A stretch of 64,000 bases of DNA from Atlantibacter subterraneus (GTDB lineage Bacteria > Pseudomonadota > Gammaproteobacteria > Enterobacterales > Enterobacteriaceae). A program made the position numbers and the translations under genes. Shown one piece after another: positions 1 through 9,588 of this stretch. The notes under the pieces were generated by a model. It was given only the letters and a program-made list of their open reading frames with translations, was not told the origin of the DNA and searched no databases. The stretch lies in the NCBI RefSeq assembly GCF_027853245.1, contig NZ_JAPTZM010000008.1, one strand, 5' to 3'. How positions within the stretch are numbered: the stretch's first letter is position 1; each line of letters starts with the position of its first letter.

Positions 1-203
1 CCACCGCTCACCATACCCGTCTTCTGACGGCGCAACGTGAGCAACTGGTGCTGGAGCGGGACGCGCTGGATATCGAATGGCGCAACCTGATCCTTGAAGA
101 AAACGCGCTCGGCGACCACAGCCGGGTTGAGCGGATCGCCACTGAAAAGCTGCAACTGCAGCACGTCGATCCATCCCAGGAAAATATCGTGGTTCAGAAA
201 TAA
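1..203 (+). CDS. ftsL: Cell division protein FtsL (3' part only)
   Basis: The last 66 or so codons of FtsL are present; the 5' end lies outside the window. FtsL is a small bitopic protein of the FtsQLB complex that activates septal peptidoglycan synthesis by FtsWI. The visible part is the periplasmic coiled-coil and C-terminal tail (RNLILEENALGDHSRVERIA, then QENIVVQK and TAA), which closely matches E. coli FtsL. The frame opens at position 3. ftsI starts 15 bp after the stop, as in the standard dcw order. Confidence 0.95.
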   Translation, partial: TAHHTRLLTAQREQLVLERDALDIEWRNLILEENALGDHSRVERIATEKLQLQHVDPSQENIVVQK

Positions 204-218
204 GGATTTACAACAGGC

Positions 219-1985
219 ATGAGAGCAGCGGCAAAAACGCTTAAACCGAAACGCCAGGAAGAACAGGCCAACTTTATAGGTTGGCGTTTTGCGTTGCTCT
301 GCGGGTGTATCTTGCTGGCGCTCTCTTTCCTGCTGGCGCGCGTGGCCTGGCTGCAAATTATTGCGCCCGATATGCTGGTGCGCCAGGGCGACATGCGCTC
401 GCTGCGCGTTCAGGAAGTGGCGACGTCGCGCGGCCTGATTACCGACCGGTCCGGCCGTCCGCTGGCGGTCAGCGTGCCGGTCAGAGCGGTATGGGCCGAT
501 CCCAAAGAGCTGCACGACGCGGGCGGCATTACGCTCGATAACCGCTGGAAAGCCCTCTCCGATGCTCTGAAGCTGCCGCTGGATCAACTGGCATCGCGAA
601 TTAATGCCAACCCGAAAGGCCGCTTTATTTATCTTGCCCGCCAGGTTAACCCGGACATCGGCGATTACATCAAAAAACTTAAACTGCCCGGCATCCACCT
701 GCGCGATGAATCTCGTCGTTATTACCCGTCGGGCGAAGTGACCGCTCACCTCATTGGCTTTACAAACGTGGATAGCCAGGGGATTGAAGGCGTCGAAAAA
801 AGCTTCGATAAATGGCTAACCGGCCAGCCTGGCGAGCGTATTGTGCGTAAAGACCGCTATGGCCGCGTGATTGAAGACATCTCTTCTACCGACAGCCAGG
901 CGGCGCACAACCTGGCATTAAGTATTGATGAGCGCTTACAGGCGCTGGTCTACCGCGAACTGAACAACGCCGTGGCGTTTAACAAAGCCGAATCCGGCAG
1001 TGCCGTGCTGGTGGATGTGAACACCGGCGAAGTGCTGGCCATGGCCAACAGCCCCTCATATAACCCGAATAACATCTCGGGCACGCCGAAAGACATTATG
1101 CGTAACCGCACCATCACTGACGTCTTCGAACCGGGTTCAACGGTGAAGCCAATGGTGGTGATGACGGCCTTGCAGCGCGGCGTGGTCAATGAAAATACCG
1201 TACTGAATACTGTGCCGTACCGCATTAATGGTCATGAGATCAAAGACGTGGCGCGCTATAGCGAATTAACCCTGACTGGGGTGTTACAGAAGTCGAGTAA
1301 CGTCGGTGTTTCAAAGCTGGCGTTAGCGATGCCGTCCTCAGCGTTAGTAGATACTTACTCACGTTTTGGACTGGGTAAAGCGACCAATTTGGGGTTGGTC
1401 GGAGAACGCAGTGGCTTATATCCTCAAAAACAACGGTGGTCTGACATAGAGAGGGCCACCTTCTCTTTCGGCTACGGGCTAATGGTAACGCCGTTACAGT
1501 TAGCGCGAGTCTACGCAACGATTGGCAGCTACGGCATCTACCGACCGCTGTCGATCACCAAAGTCGACCCGCCGGTTCCCGGCGAGCGCATCTTCAATGA
1601 ATCCGTAGTGCGTACCGTGGTGCATATGATGGAAAGCGTGGCGCTGCCCGGCGGCGGCGGCGTGAAAGCGGCAATCAAAGGTTACCGCATCGCCATCAAG
1701 ACCGGTACGGCGAAAAAGGTTGGCCCGGACGGGCGCTATATCAATAAATACATTGCTTACACCGCGGGCGTTGCACCGGCGAGCCATCCGCGCTTTGCGC
1801 TGGTGGTGGTCATCAACGACCCGCAGGCAGGTAAATATTACGGTGGTGCCGTATCTGCACCGGTGTTCGGAGCCATTATGGGCGGCGTATTACGCACCAT
1901 GAATATCGAACCAGATGCCCTGGCGACGGGCGAAAAAAGTGAATTTGTAATCAATCAAGCAGAGGGAACAGGTGGCAGATCGTAA
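219..1985 (+). CDS. ftsI: Septal peptidoglycan transpeptidase FtsI (PBP3)
   Basis: Class B penicillin-binding protein that cross-links septal peptidoglycan together with the glycosyltransferase FtsW. It has 588 residues, as in E. coli. A short basic cytoplasmic tail is followed by one membrane helix (about 22-41), then the non-catalytic periplasmic domain and the transpeptidase domain. Active-site motifs are S307-T-V-K, S359-S-N and K494-T-G-T. The 3' end overlaps murE by 14 bp. It is the target of aztreonam and piperacillin in relatives. I see no insertion near the active site of the kind linked to resistance, though I cannot align it formally. Confidence 0.98.
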   Translation: MRAAAKTLKPKRQEEQANFIGWRFALLCGCILLALSFLLARVAWLQIIAPDMLVRQGDMRSLRVQEVATSRGLITDRSGRPLAVSVPVRAVWADPKELHDAGGITLDNRWKALSDALKLPLDQLASRINANPKGRFIYLARQVNPDIGDYIKKLKLPGIHLRDESRRYYPSGEVTAHLIGFTNVDSQGIEGVEKSFDKWLTGQPGERIVRKDRYGRVIEDISSTDSQAAHNLALSIDERLQALVYRELNNAVAFNKAESGSAVLVDVNTGEVLAMANSPSYNPNNISGTPKDIMRNRTITDVFEPGSTVKPMVVMTALQRGVVNENTVLNTVPYRINGHEIKDVARYSELTLTGVLQKSSNVGVSKLALAMPSSALVDTYSRFGLGKATNLGLVGERSGLYPQKQRWSDIERATFSFGYGLMVTPLQLARVYATIGSYGIYRPLSITKVDPPVPGERIFNESVVRTVVHMMESVALPGGGGVKAAIKGYRIAIKTGTAKKVGPDGRYINKYIAYTAGVAPASHPRFALVVVINDPQAGKYYGGAVSAPVFGAIMGGVLRTMNIEPDALATGEKSEFVINQAEGTGGRS

Positions 1986-3459
1986 TTTGCGCGACCTACT
2001 TGCGCCGTGGGTAACGGGTTTACCCGCGCGCGCGCTACGAGAAATGACGCTCGACAGCCGTGTGGCTGCCGCAGGCGATCTTTTTGTAGCCGTGGTCGGT
2101 CATCAGGCGGACGGGCGTCGGTTTATCCCGCAGGCGATAGCGCAAGGTGTAGCTGCCATTGTGGCGGAAGCGAAAGGCGAAGCCACTGACGGTGAAGTCT
2201 GTGAAATTCACGGCGTTCCGGTTATCTTTCTCGAACAGTTAAATGAACGGTTATCCGCGCTGGCGGGGCGTTTTTATCATGAGCCGAGCCAGCAACTGCG
2301 CCTGGTCGGCGTGACGGGCACCAACGGTAAAACCACCACTACGCAATTACTGGCGCAGTGGAGCCAACTGCTGGGCGAAACCAGCGCCGTGATGGGCACC
2401 GTGGGCAATGGGCTGTTGGGTAAAGTCAGCCCGACGGAAAACACCACCGGTTCTGCGGTGGATGTGCAACAAGTGTTGGGCGGCCTGGCGGACCAGGGCG
2501 CGACCTTCGCCGCCATGGAAGTCTCCTCCCACGGTCTGGTGCAGCACCGCGTCGCTGCGCTGAAATTCGCGGCCTCGGTGTTTACCAATTTAAGCCGCGA
2601 CCATCTGGATTATCACGGCGATATGGAGAGCTACGAAGCCGCAAAATGGCTGCTGTTCTCTTCGCATCACTACGGTCAGTCGATCATCAATGCCGATGAT
2701 GACGTGGGCCGCCGCTGGCTGGCAAAATTGCCGGACGCCGTTGCGGTCTCGATGGAAGACAATATCAACCCGGCCTGCCGGGGCCGCTGGCTGAAAGCCA
2801 GCGAGGTGCGCTATCACGACAGCGGCGCGACGATCCGCTTTGACTCCTCCTGGGGCAACGGCGAAATCGAAAGCCGCCTGATGGGCGCATTCAACGTCAG
2901 CAACCTGTTGCTGGCGCTGGGCACGCTGCTGGCGCTGGATTATCCGCTTCCGGCACTGCTGGAAACCGCGTCCCGTCTGCAACCGGTGTGTGGCCGAATG
3001 GAAGTATTCAGCGCGCCGAACAAGCCTACCGTGGTCGTGGATTACGCCCATACTCCTGATGCGCTGGAAAAAGCGTTGCAGGCCGCGCGCTTGCACTGCG
3101 CCGGTAAACTGTGGTGCGTCTTCGGCTGCGGCGGCGATCGCGATAAAGGCAAACGCCCGCTGATGGGTGCTATCGCCGAGCAGTTCGCCGATGTGGTTGT
3201 GGTCACCGATGACAACCCGCGTACCGAAGATCCCAAAGCGATCATCACCGATATTCTGGCGGGCATGCTGGATGCGGGCCGCGCGCGCGCTGTTGAAGGA
3301 CGCGCCGAAGCGGTGACCAATGCGATTATGCAGGCTAAAGAAAACGACGTGGTGCTGATTGCCGGTAAAGGCCATGAAGATTATCAAATCGTCGGCGCTC
3401 GTCGTCTGGACTATTCGGATCGTGTGACCGCCGCGCGTCTGTTGGGAGTGGTGGCATGA
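1972..3459 (+). CDS. murE: UDP-MurNAc-tripeptide synthetase MurE
   Basis: Cytoplasmic ATP-dependent ligase that adds meso-diaminopimelate to UDP-MurNAc-L-Ala-D-Glu. It has 495 residues. The ATP loop G116-TNGKTT is visible, and the DNPRTEDP motif near residue 415 is the diaminopimelate-selecting signature, so the organism makes DAP-type peptidoglycan. I chose the GTG start at 1972 because it gives the E. coli-like N terminus (MADRNLRDLL) and lies within the end of ftsI, implying translational coupling. The stop overlaps the murF start by 4 bp. Confidence 0.98.
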   Translation: MADRNLRDLLAPWVTGLPARALREMTLDSRVAAAGDLFVAVVGHQADGRRFIPQAIAQGVAAIVAEAKGEATDGEVCEIHGVPVIFLEQLNERLSALAGRFYHEPSQQLRLVGVTGTNGKTTTTQLLAQWSQLLGETSAVMGTVGNGLLGKVSPTENTTGSAVDVQQVLGGLADQGATFAAMEVSSHGLVQHRVAALKFAASVFTNLSRDHLDYHGDMESYEAAKWLLFSSHHYGQSIINADDDVGRRWLAKLPDAVAVSMEDNINPACRGRWLKASEVRYHDSGATIRFDSSWGNGEIESRLMGAFNVSNLLLALGTLLALDYPLPALLETASRLQPVCGRMEVFSAPNKPTVVVDYAHTPDALEKALQAARLHCAGKLWCVFGCGGDRDKGKRPLMGAIAEQFADVVVVTDDNPRTEDPKAIITDILAGMLDAGRARAVEGRAEAVTNAIMQAKENDVVLIAGKGHEDYQIVGARRLDYSDRVTAARLLGVVA

Positions 3460-4814
3460 TCCCGGTTTCTCTGAAACAACTCGCCACGCTGCTGGGCGGC
3501 GAGTTGCGCGGTGACGATCGCGTTATCGACGCGGTCACCACCGATACCCGCAAACTGACGCCGGGCTGCCTGTTTGTGGCGCTCAAAGGCGAGCGCTTCG
3601 ACGCCCATGACTTCGCGCAAACCGCCCAGCAGGGCGGGGCCGGCGCGTTGCTGGTCAGCCGACCGGTCGATGCGGCACTGCCGCAGATTATCGTTAACGA
3701 CACGCGCCTTGCTTTCGGCGAACTGGCGGCGTGGGTGCGTTCGCAGGTTCCGGCGCGCATTGTGGCGTTAACCGGCTCCTCCGGCAAAACCTCCGTCAAA
3801 GAGATGACGGCGGCGATCCTCAGCGAATGCGGCAACACGCTTTTTACCGCAGGCAATCTAAATAATGACATTGGCGTGCCGATGACATTGCTGCGTCTGA
3901 CGCCGGAGCATCAGTACGCGGTGATTGAACTGGGCGCTAACCACCAGGGCGAGATCGCCTGGACCGTTGGGCTGACTCGTCCGGAAGCCGCGCTGGTGAA
4001 TAACCTCGCCGCCGCGCATCTGGAAGGATTTGGTTCGCTGGCGGGCGTAGCCAAAGCGAAAGGGGAGATTTTCTCCGGCCTGACCAGCGATGGCATCGCA
4101 ATCCTGAACGCCGATAACAACGACTGGCTTAACTGGCAGGCGGTTATCGGCGATCGCAAAGTATGGCGTTTTTCACCGAACGCCGCCGGAAGCGATTTCA
4201 GCGCCACCAATATTCATATCACCAGCCACGGCACCGAGTTGACCATCGTCACCCCGACCGGTGATGTGGATGTACTGCTGCCCCTGCCGGGACGCCACAA
4301 TATCGCTAATGCCCTTGCGGCGAGCGCGCTGGCGACGGCGGTGGGCGCAAGCCATGACGCTATTAAAGCTGGACTGGCGAAATTAAAAGCCGTGCCGGGC
4401 CGCCTGTTTCCGGTCCAGCTGGCAGAAAATCAGCTGCTGCTGGATGACAGCTATAACGCCAACGTTGGCTCAATGACCGCCGCTGCGCAGGTGCTGAGCG
4501 AAATGCCGGGCTACCGGGTGATGGTGGTGGGCGATATGGCGGAGTTGGGCGCGGAGTCCGATGCCTGCCATCGCGAAGTGGGCGAAGCGGCGAAAGCCGC
4601 GAATATCGACAAAGTATTAAGCGTCGGCAAAGCCAGCGAAATTCTGAGCCAGGCCAGCGGTGTAGGCGAACATTACCAGGATAAAAAAGCCGTGATCGAA
4701 CGCCTCAGGGCGCTACGCGCGGAACATACCATTATGACGATTTTAGTGAAGGGTTCACGCAGCTCTGCCATGGAAGAGGTGGTTCGCGCATTACAGGAGA
4801 ACGCGACATGTTAG
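3456..4814 (+). CDS. murF: UDP-MurNAc-pentapeptide synthetase MurF
   Basis: Cytoplasmic Mur ligase that adds D-Ala-D-Ala to the UDP-MurNAc tripeptide, the last soluble step before the membrane stages. It has 452 residues in three Mur-ligase domains; the P-loop is G107-SSGKTS, and DDSYNANVGSM lies in the C-terminal half. It overlaps murE by 4 bp (ATGA) and mraY by 7 bp, the tight packing of a coupled operon. Confidence 0.98.
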   Translation: MIPVSLKQLATLLGGELRGDDRVIDAVTTDTRKLTPGCLFVALKGERFDAHDFAQTAQQGGAGALLVSRPVDAALPQIIVNDTRLAFGELAAWVRSQVPARIVALTGSSGKTSVKEMTAAILSECGNTLFTAGNLNNDIGVPMTLLRLTPEHQYAVIELGANHQGEIAWTVGLTRPEAALVNNLAAAHLEGFGSLAGVAKAKGEIFSGLTSDGIAILNADNNDWLNWQAVIGDRKVWRFSPNAAGSDFSATNIHITSHGTELTIVTPTGDVDVLLPLPGRHNIANALAASALATAVGASHDAIKAGLAKLKAVPGRLFPVQLAENQLLLDDSYNANVGSMTAAAQVLSEMPGYRVMVVGDMAELGAESDACHREVGEAAKAANIDKVLSVGKASEILSQASGVGEHYQDKKAVIERLRALRAEHTIMTILVKGSRSSAMEEVVRALQENATC

Positions 4815-5890
4815 TTTGGCTGGCCGAGCATTTGGTCAAATATTATTCCGGCTTTAACGTCTTTTCCTATCTGACGTTTCGCGCCATTGTCAGCCTGCTG
4901 ACCGCTCTGTTTATCTCTTTATGGATGGGGCCGCGCATGATTGCGCACCTGCAAAAATTGTCCTTCGGCCAGGTCGTGCGTAACGACGGCCCGGAGTCGC
5001 ACTTCAGCAAGCGCGGCACCCCGACCATGGGCGGGATTATGATCCTGACCTCCATCGTGGTTTCGGTGCTGCTGTGGGCTTATCCTTCCAACCCTTACGT
5101 CTGGTGCGTGCTGTTTGTGCTGGTGGGCTATGGTGCGGTCGGCTTTGTGGATGATTACCGCAAAGTGGTGCGTAAAGATACCAAGGGCCTGATCGCCCGC
5201 TGGAAATATTTCTGGATGTCGGTGATCGCCCTGACCGTGGCGTTTGCCCTGTATATGGCGGGCAAAGACACGCCAGCGACCGAACTGGTGGTGCCGTTCT
5301 TTAAAGACGTAATGCCGCAGTTGGGCATCTTCTACGTGATTCTGGCCTATTTCGTGATTGTCGGCACCGGCAACGCGGTCAACCTGACCGATGGCCTGGA
5401 TGGCCTGGCGATTATGCCCACCGTGTTTGTGGCAGCGGGTTTTGCGCTGGTGGCCTGGGCGACCGGCAACATGAACTTCGCCAGCTATCTGCACATTCCT
5501 TATTTACGGCATGCCGGTGAACTGGTGATTGTCTGTACGGCGATTGTCGGCGCGGGGCTCGGCTTCCTGTGGTTCAACACCTATCCGGCGCAGGTCTTTA
5601 TGGGCGACGTCGGTTCTCTGGCGCTGGGCGGCGCGCTGGGCATTATCGCGGTACTGCTGCGTCAGGAGTTCTTGCTGGTGATCATGGGCGGTGTGTTTGT
5701 CGTGGAGACCCTGTCAGTGATCCTGCAGGTCGGATCGTTCAAGCTGCGCGGACAACGTATTTTCCGCATGGCCCCGATTCACCATCACTATGAACTGAAA
5801 GGCTGGCCGGAGCCGCGCGTAATTGTGCGCTTCTGGATTATTTCGCTGATGCTGGTGCTGATTGGCCTGGCGACGCTGAAGGTACGTTAA
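4808..5890 (+). CDS. mraY: Phospho-MurNAc-pentapeptide transferase MraY
   Basis: Polytopic inner-membrane enzyme that transfers phospho-MurNAc-pentapeptide to undecaprenyl phosphate to make lipid I. It has 360 residues and about ten hydrophobic segments. The catalytic aspartates are present: D115-D116 in FVDDYRK, and D267 in MGDVGSLALGG. The histidine-rich loop MAPIHHHYE lies near the C terminus. It starts inside the end of murF, and murD begins 2 bp after its stop. Confidence 0.98.
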   Translation: MLVWLAEHLVKYYSGFNVFSYLTFRAIVSLLTALFISLWMGPRMIAHLQKLSFGQVVRNDGPESHFSKRGTPTMGGIMILTSIVVSVLLWAYPSNPYVWCVLFVLVGYGAVGFVDDYRKVVRKDTKGLIARWKYFWMSVIALTVAFALYMAGKDTPATELVVPFFKDVMPQLGIFYVILAYFVIVGTGNAVNLTDGLDGLAIMPTVFVAAGFALVAWATGNMNFASYLHIPYLRHAGELVIVCTAIVGAGLGFLWFNTYPAQVFMGDVGSLALGGALGIIAVLLRQEFLLVIMGGVFVVETLSVILQVGSFKLRGQRIFRMAPIHHHYELKGWPEPRVIVRFWIISLMLVLIGLATLKVR

Positions 5891-5892
5891 TC

Positions 5893-7209
5893 ATGGCAGA
5901 TTATCAGGGTAAGAAAGTCGTCATCATTGGTCTCGGATTAACCGGGCTTTCCTGCGTGGACTTTTTCCTGGCGCGCGGCGTGACGCCGCGCGTGATGGAT
6001 ACCCGCCAGGCACCGCCGGGCCTTGATAATCTTCCTGAAACCGTTGAGCGTCATCTGGGCTCGCTGAACGACGAGTGGCTGCTGAGTGCGGATCTGATTA
6101 TCGCCAGCCCAGGTATGGCGCTGGCGCATCCGTCACTCAGTGCCGCCGCGGACGCAGGCGTAGAGATCATTGGCGATATCGAACTGTTCTGCCGTGAAGC
6201 GCAAGCTCCCATTGTTGCCATCACCGGTTCAAATGGCAAAAGTACCGTCACCACCCTGGTGGGCGAAATGGCAAAAGCGGCGGGCGTCAGCGTTGGCGTA
6301 GGCGGCAATATCGGCCTGCCAGCGCTAATGCTGCTGGATGCGGAAAAAGAGTTGTATGTGCTCGAGCTCTCCAGTTTCCAGCTGGAAACGACGTACAGCC
6401 TGCGTGCCAAAGCCGCCACGGTGCTGAACGTGACCGAAGATCATATGGATCGCTATCCCTTTGGCCTTCAGCAATATCGTGCTGCAAAACTCAAGATTTA
6501 TGAAAATGCCGATGTCTGTGTGGTGAACGCCGACGATGCACTGACCATGCCGGTGCGCGGGGCGGACGCGCGCTGCGTGAGCTTCGGCATCGACGTGGGG
6601 GATTACCATCTCAACCACCAGCAGGGCGACACCTGGCTGCGGGTGAAAGGCGAGAAGATCCTTAACGCCAAAGAGATGAAAATCGTTGGTCGCCACAACT
6701 ATACCAACGCCCTGGCGGCGCTGGCGCTGGCGGATGCCGTTGGCCTGCCGCGCTCCAGCAGCCTGAAAGCGTTAACCACCTTTACCGGCCTGGCGCACCG
6801 TTTTCAACTGGCTTACGACCATAACGGCGTGCGTTGGATCAATGACTCCAAAGCCACCAACGTCGGCAGCACCGAAGCGGCGCTCAATGGTTTGCATATC
6901 GACGGCACCCTGCATCTGCTGCTGGGCGGCGACGGTAAATCCGCTGACTTTTCTCCGCTCAATCGCTATCTGCAGGGCGATCGTATTCGTCTTTACTGCT
7001 TTGGCCGTGACGGCGCGGAACTGGCGGCGCTGCGTCCGGAAGTGGCCGAGCAAACCAACACTATGGAAGACGCCATGCATATTATCGCCAGCAAAGTTCA
7101 GCCGGGGGATATGGTGCTGCTGTCGCCTGCCTGCGCCAGCCTCGACCAGTTTAAAAACTTTGAGCAACGCGGCGATGTGTTTACCCGCCTCGCGAAGGAG
7201 TTAGGCTGA
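5893..7209 (+). CDS. murD: UDP-MurNAc-alanine D-glutamate ligase MurD
   Basis: Cytoplasmic ATP-dependent ligase adding D-glutamate to UDP-MurNAc-L-alanine. It has 438 residues, as in E. coli. The ATP loop is G112-SNGKST, followed by the central-domain motif NVTEDHMDRY; the C-terminal domain ends with SPACASLDQFKNFEQRG, typical of MurD. The stop TGA shares one base with the ftsW ATG, so reinitiation is likely. Confidence 0.98.
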   Translation: MADYQGKKVVIIGLGLTGLSCVDFFLARGVTPRVMDTRQAPPGLDNLPETVERHLGSLNDEWLLSADLIIASPGMALAHPSLSAAADAGVEIIGDIELFCREAQAPIVAITGSNGKSTVTTLVGEMAKAAGVSVGVGGNIGLPALMLLDAEKELYVLELSSFQLETTYSLRAKAATVLNVTEDHMDRYPFGLQQYRAAKLKIYENADVCVVNADDALTMPVRGADARCVSFGIDVGDYHLNHQQGDTWLRVKGEKILNAKEMKIVGRHNYTNALAALALADAVGLPRSSSLKALTTFTGLAHRFQLAYDHNGVRWINDSKATNVGSTEAALNGLHIDGTLHLLLGGDGKSADFSPLNRYLQGDRIRLYCFGRDGAELAALRPEVAEQTNTMEDAMHIIASKVQPGDMVLLSPACASLDQFKNFEQRGDVFTRLAKELG

Positions 7210-8453
7210 TGCGGTTGTCTCTTCCTCGCCTGCGCGTTCCACGCTTCCCGGGATTCGGTATCCTGTCCTGGCTGTTTGTGGCGCTGAAAGGCTGGGTAAT
7301 GGGGTCCAGAGATAAAGACGCCAATAGCCTCGTGATGTATGACCGCACGCTGCTGTGGCTGACGCTGGGCCTGGCGGCGGTGGGATTTATTATGGTGACC
7401 TCGGCGTCAATGCCCGTGGGGCAAAGGCTGGCGGACGATCCGTTCCTGTTCGCCAAGCGTGACGCGATCTATATCTTCCTGGCATTTATGCTGGCGATGG
7501 TCACACTGCGAATGCCGATGGAAGTCTGGCAGCGCTACAGCGCCGCGCTGCTTATCGCGTCTATTGTGATGCTGCTGATTGTACTGGTGGTGGGTAGCTC
7601 GGTTAACGGTGCGTCGCGCTGGATCGCCCTCGGCCCGTTGCGTATCCAGCCAGCAGAGTTTTCCAAGCTGTCACTGTTTTGTTATCTGTCCAACTACCTG
7701 GTGCGTAAGGTTGATGAAGTCCGAAACAACCTGCGCGGATTCTTAAAACCGATGGGCGTGATCCTGGTGATGGCGGTGCTGCTGCTGGCCCAGCCTGACC
7801 TCGGTACGGTGGTGGTGCTGTTTGTTACTACCCTGGCCATGCTGTTCCTGGCGGGGGCTAAGCTGTGGCAGTTTATCGCCATTATCGGCATGGGGATCTC
7901 GGCGGTGGTGCTGCTGATCCTCGCGGAGCCTTATCGTATCCGGCGTGTAACCTCATTCTGGAATCCGTGGGAAGATCCGTTCGGTAGCGGCTACCAGCTG
8001 ACGCAATCGCTGATGGCGTTTGGCCGTGGCGAGCTGTGGGGGCAGGGGTTAGGCAATTCGGTACAAAAACTGGAGTATCTGCCGGAAGCGCATACCGACT
8101 TCATCTTCTCGATCATCGGGGAAGAACTGGGGTATATCGGTGTAGTACTGGCCCTATTAATGGTATTCTTCGTCGCTTTTCGCGCCATGTCGATTGGCCG
8201 CCGCGCGCTGGAGATCGATCAGCGATTTTCCGGATTCCTGGCGTGTTCCATCGGCATCTGGTTTAGCTTCCAGGCGCTGGTTAACGTCGGGGCGGCGGCG
8301 GGTATGCTGCCGACCAAAGGTCTGACGCTACCGCTGATCAGTTACGGCGGTTCCAGCTTAATTATTATGTCGACCGCGATCATGCTGTTGTTACGGATTG
8401 ACTACGAAACGCGTCTGGAAAAGGCGCAGGCATTTACAAGGAGTGCCCGATGA
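7209..8453 (+). CDS. ftsW: Septal peptidoglycan glycosyltransferase FtsW
   Basis: SEDS-family lipid II polymerase that pairs with FtsI at the septum. It has 414 residues and about ten membrane segments after a basic N-terminal tail. The large extracytoplasmic loop contains the conserved PEAHTDFIFSIIGEELG, and the C-terminal region carries LPLISYGGSS, both SEDS hallmarks. It overlaps murG by 4 bp. Confidence 0.98.
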   Translation: MRLSLPRLRVPRFPGFGILSWLFVALKGWVMGSRDKDANSLVMYDRTLLWLTLGLAAVGFIMVTSASMPVGQRLADDPFLFAKRDAIYIFLAFMLAMVTLRMPMEVWQRYSAALLIASIVMLLIVLVVGSSVNGASRWIALGPLRIQPAEFSKLSLFCYLSNYLVRKVDEVRNNLRGFLKPMGVILVMAVLLLAQPDLGTVVVLFVTTLAMLFLAGAKLWQFIAIIGMGISAVVLLILAEPYRIRRVTSFWNPWEDPFGSGYQLTQSLMAFGRGELWGQGLGNSVQKLEYLPEAHTDFIFSIIGEELGYIGVVLALLMVFFVAFRAMSIGRRALEIDQRFSGFLACSIGIWFSFQALVNVGAAAGMLPTKGLTLPLISYGGSSLIIMSTAIMLLLRIDYETRLEKAQAFTRSAR

Positions 8454-9517
8454 GCGGCCAGACGAAACGGTTAATGGTGATGGCAGGCGGGACTGGGGGC
8501 CATGTGTTCCCGGGGCTGGCGGTGGCGCATCATTTAATGGCTCAGGGCTGGCAGGTACGTTGGTTGGGGACGGCCGATCGGATGGAAGCGGATCTGGTGC
8601 CGCGTCATGGCATCGACATCGATTTTATCCGCATCTCCGGGCTGCGCGGTAAAGGCGTGAAAGCGCTGCTGCTGGCACCGATGCGTATTTTTAACGCCTG
8701 GCGGCAGGCGCGCGCCATTATGAAGCGTTATCAGCCGGACGTGGTATTGGGCATGGGCGGCTACGTATCCGGGCCTGGCGGTCTGGCGGCCTGGTCGCTG
8801 GGCATTCCGGTGGTACTGCACGAGCAAAACGGGATTGCCGGATTGACCAATAAATGGCTGGCGAAAATCGCCAGCAAGGTGATGCAGGCCTTTCCCGGCG
8901 CATTCCCGAATGCGGATGTGGTGGGTAACCCGGTACGCACCGACGTGCTGGCGCTGCCGGAGCCGGAACAGCGCCTGGCGGGCCGCGAAGGCCCGGTGCG
9001 GGTGTTAGTGGTAGGCGGATCTCAGGGCGCGCGTATCCTTAACCAAACCATGCCGCAGGTGGCAGGGCGACTGGGCGAGAGCATCACGCTCTGGCACCAG
9101 TGCGGTAAAGGCGCGTTGAGCGAGGTACAGCAGGCTTACGCCGCAGCCGGTCAACCGCAGCATAAAGTGACAGAATTTATTGATGATATGGCGGAGGCCT
9201 ATCGCTGGGCCGACGTGGTGGTATGCCGCTCCGGGGCGTTAACCGTGAGCGAGCTTGCTGCAGCCGGACTGCCCGCGCTGTTTGTGCCTTTTCAGCACAA
9301 AGATCGCCAGCAGTACTGGAATGCGCTTCCTCTGGAGAAAGCCGGGGCGGCGAAGATTTTCGAACAGCCACAATTCACCGTCGACGCGGTGAGCGAAACG
9401 CTGGCGGGATGGGATCGTCCCACTCTGCTGGCGATGGCAAAGCGGGCGCGCGGTGCGGCCATTGTGGATGCTACCGAACGGGTAGCCAATGAAGTACGCG
9501 CCGTTACACAGGCGTAA
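8450..9517 (+). CDS. murG: Lipid II synthase MurG
   Basis: Peripheral inner-membrane GT28 glycosyltransferase that adds GlcNAc to lipid I to give lipid II. It has 355 residues. The N-terminal lipid I-binding loop is G13-GTGGH, a second glycine-rich motif GMGGYVSGPGG lies near residue 100, and the UDP-GlcNAc-binding C-terminal half contains CRSGALTVSELAAAGLP. The ATG overlaps the end of ftsW (ATGA). A 71 bp gap separates it from murC. Confidence 0.98.
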   Translation: MSGQTKRLMVMAGGTGGHVFPGLAVAHHLMAQGWQVRWLGTADRMEADLVPRHGIDIDFIRISGLRGKGVKALLLAPMRIFNAWRQARAIMKRYQPDVVLGMGGYVSGPGGLAAWSLGIPVVLHEQNGIAGLTNKWLAKIASKVMQAFPGAFPNADVVGNPVRTDVLALPEPEQRLAGREGPVRVLVVGGSQGARILNQTMPQVAGRLGESITLWHQCGKGALSEVQQAYAAAGQPQHKVTEFIDDMAEAYRWADVVVCRSGALTVSELAAAGLPALFVPFQHKDRQQYWNALPLEKAGAAKIFEQPQFTVDAVSETLAGWDRPTLLAMAKRARGAAIVDATERVANEVRAVTQA

Positions 9518-9588
9518 TTCTTGCGGACAACTTTTTGATCCGCGTGATGTTGAGATGTTAAGGCGTTGATGCCAAAGGCTTTAGAATA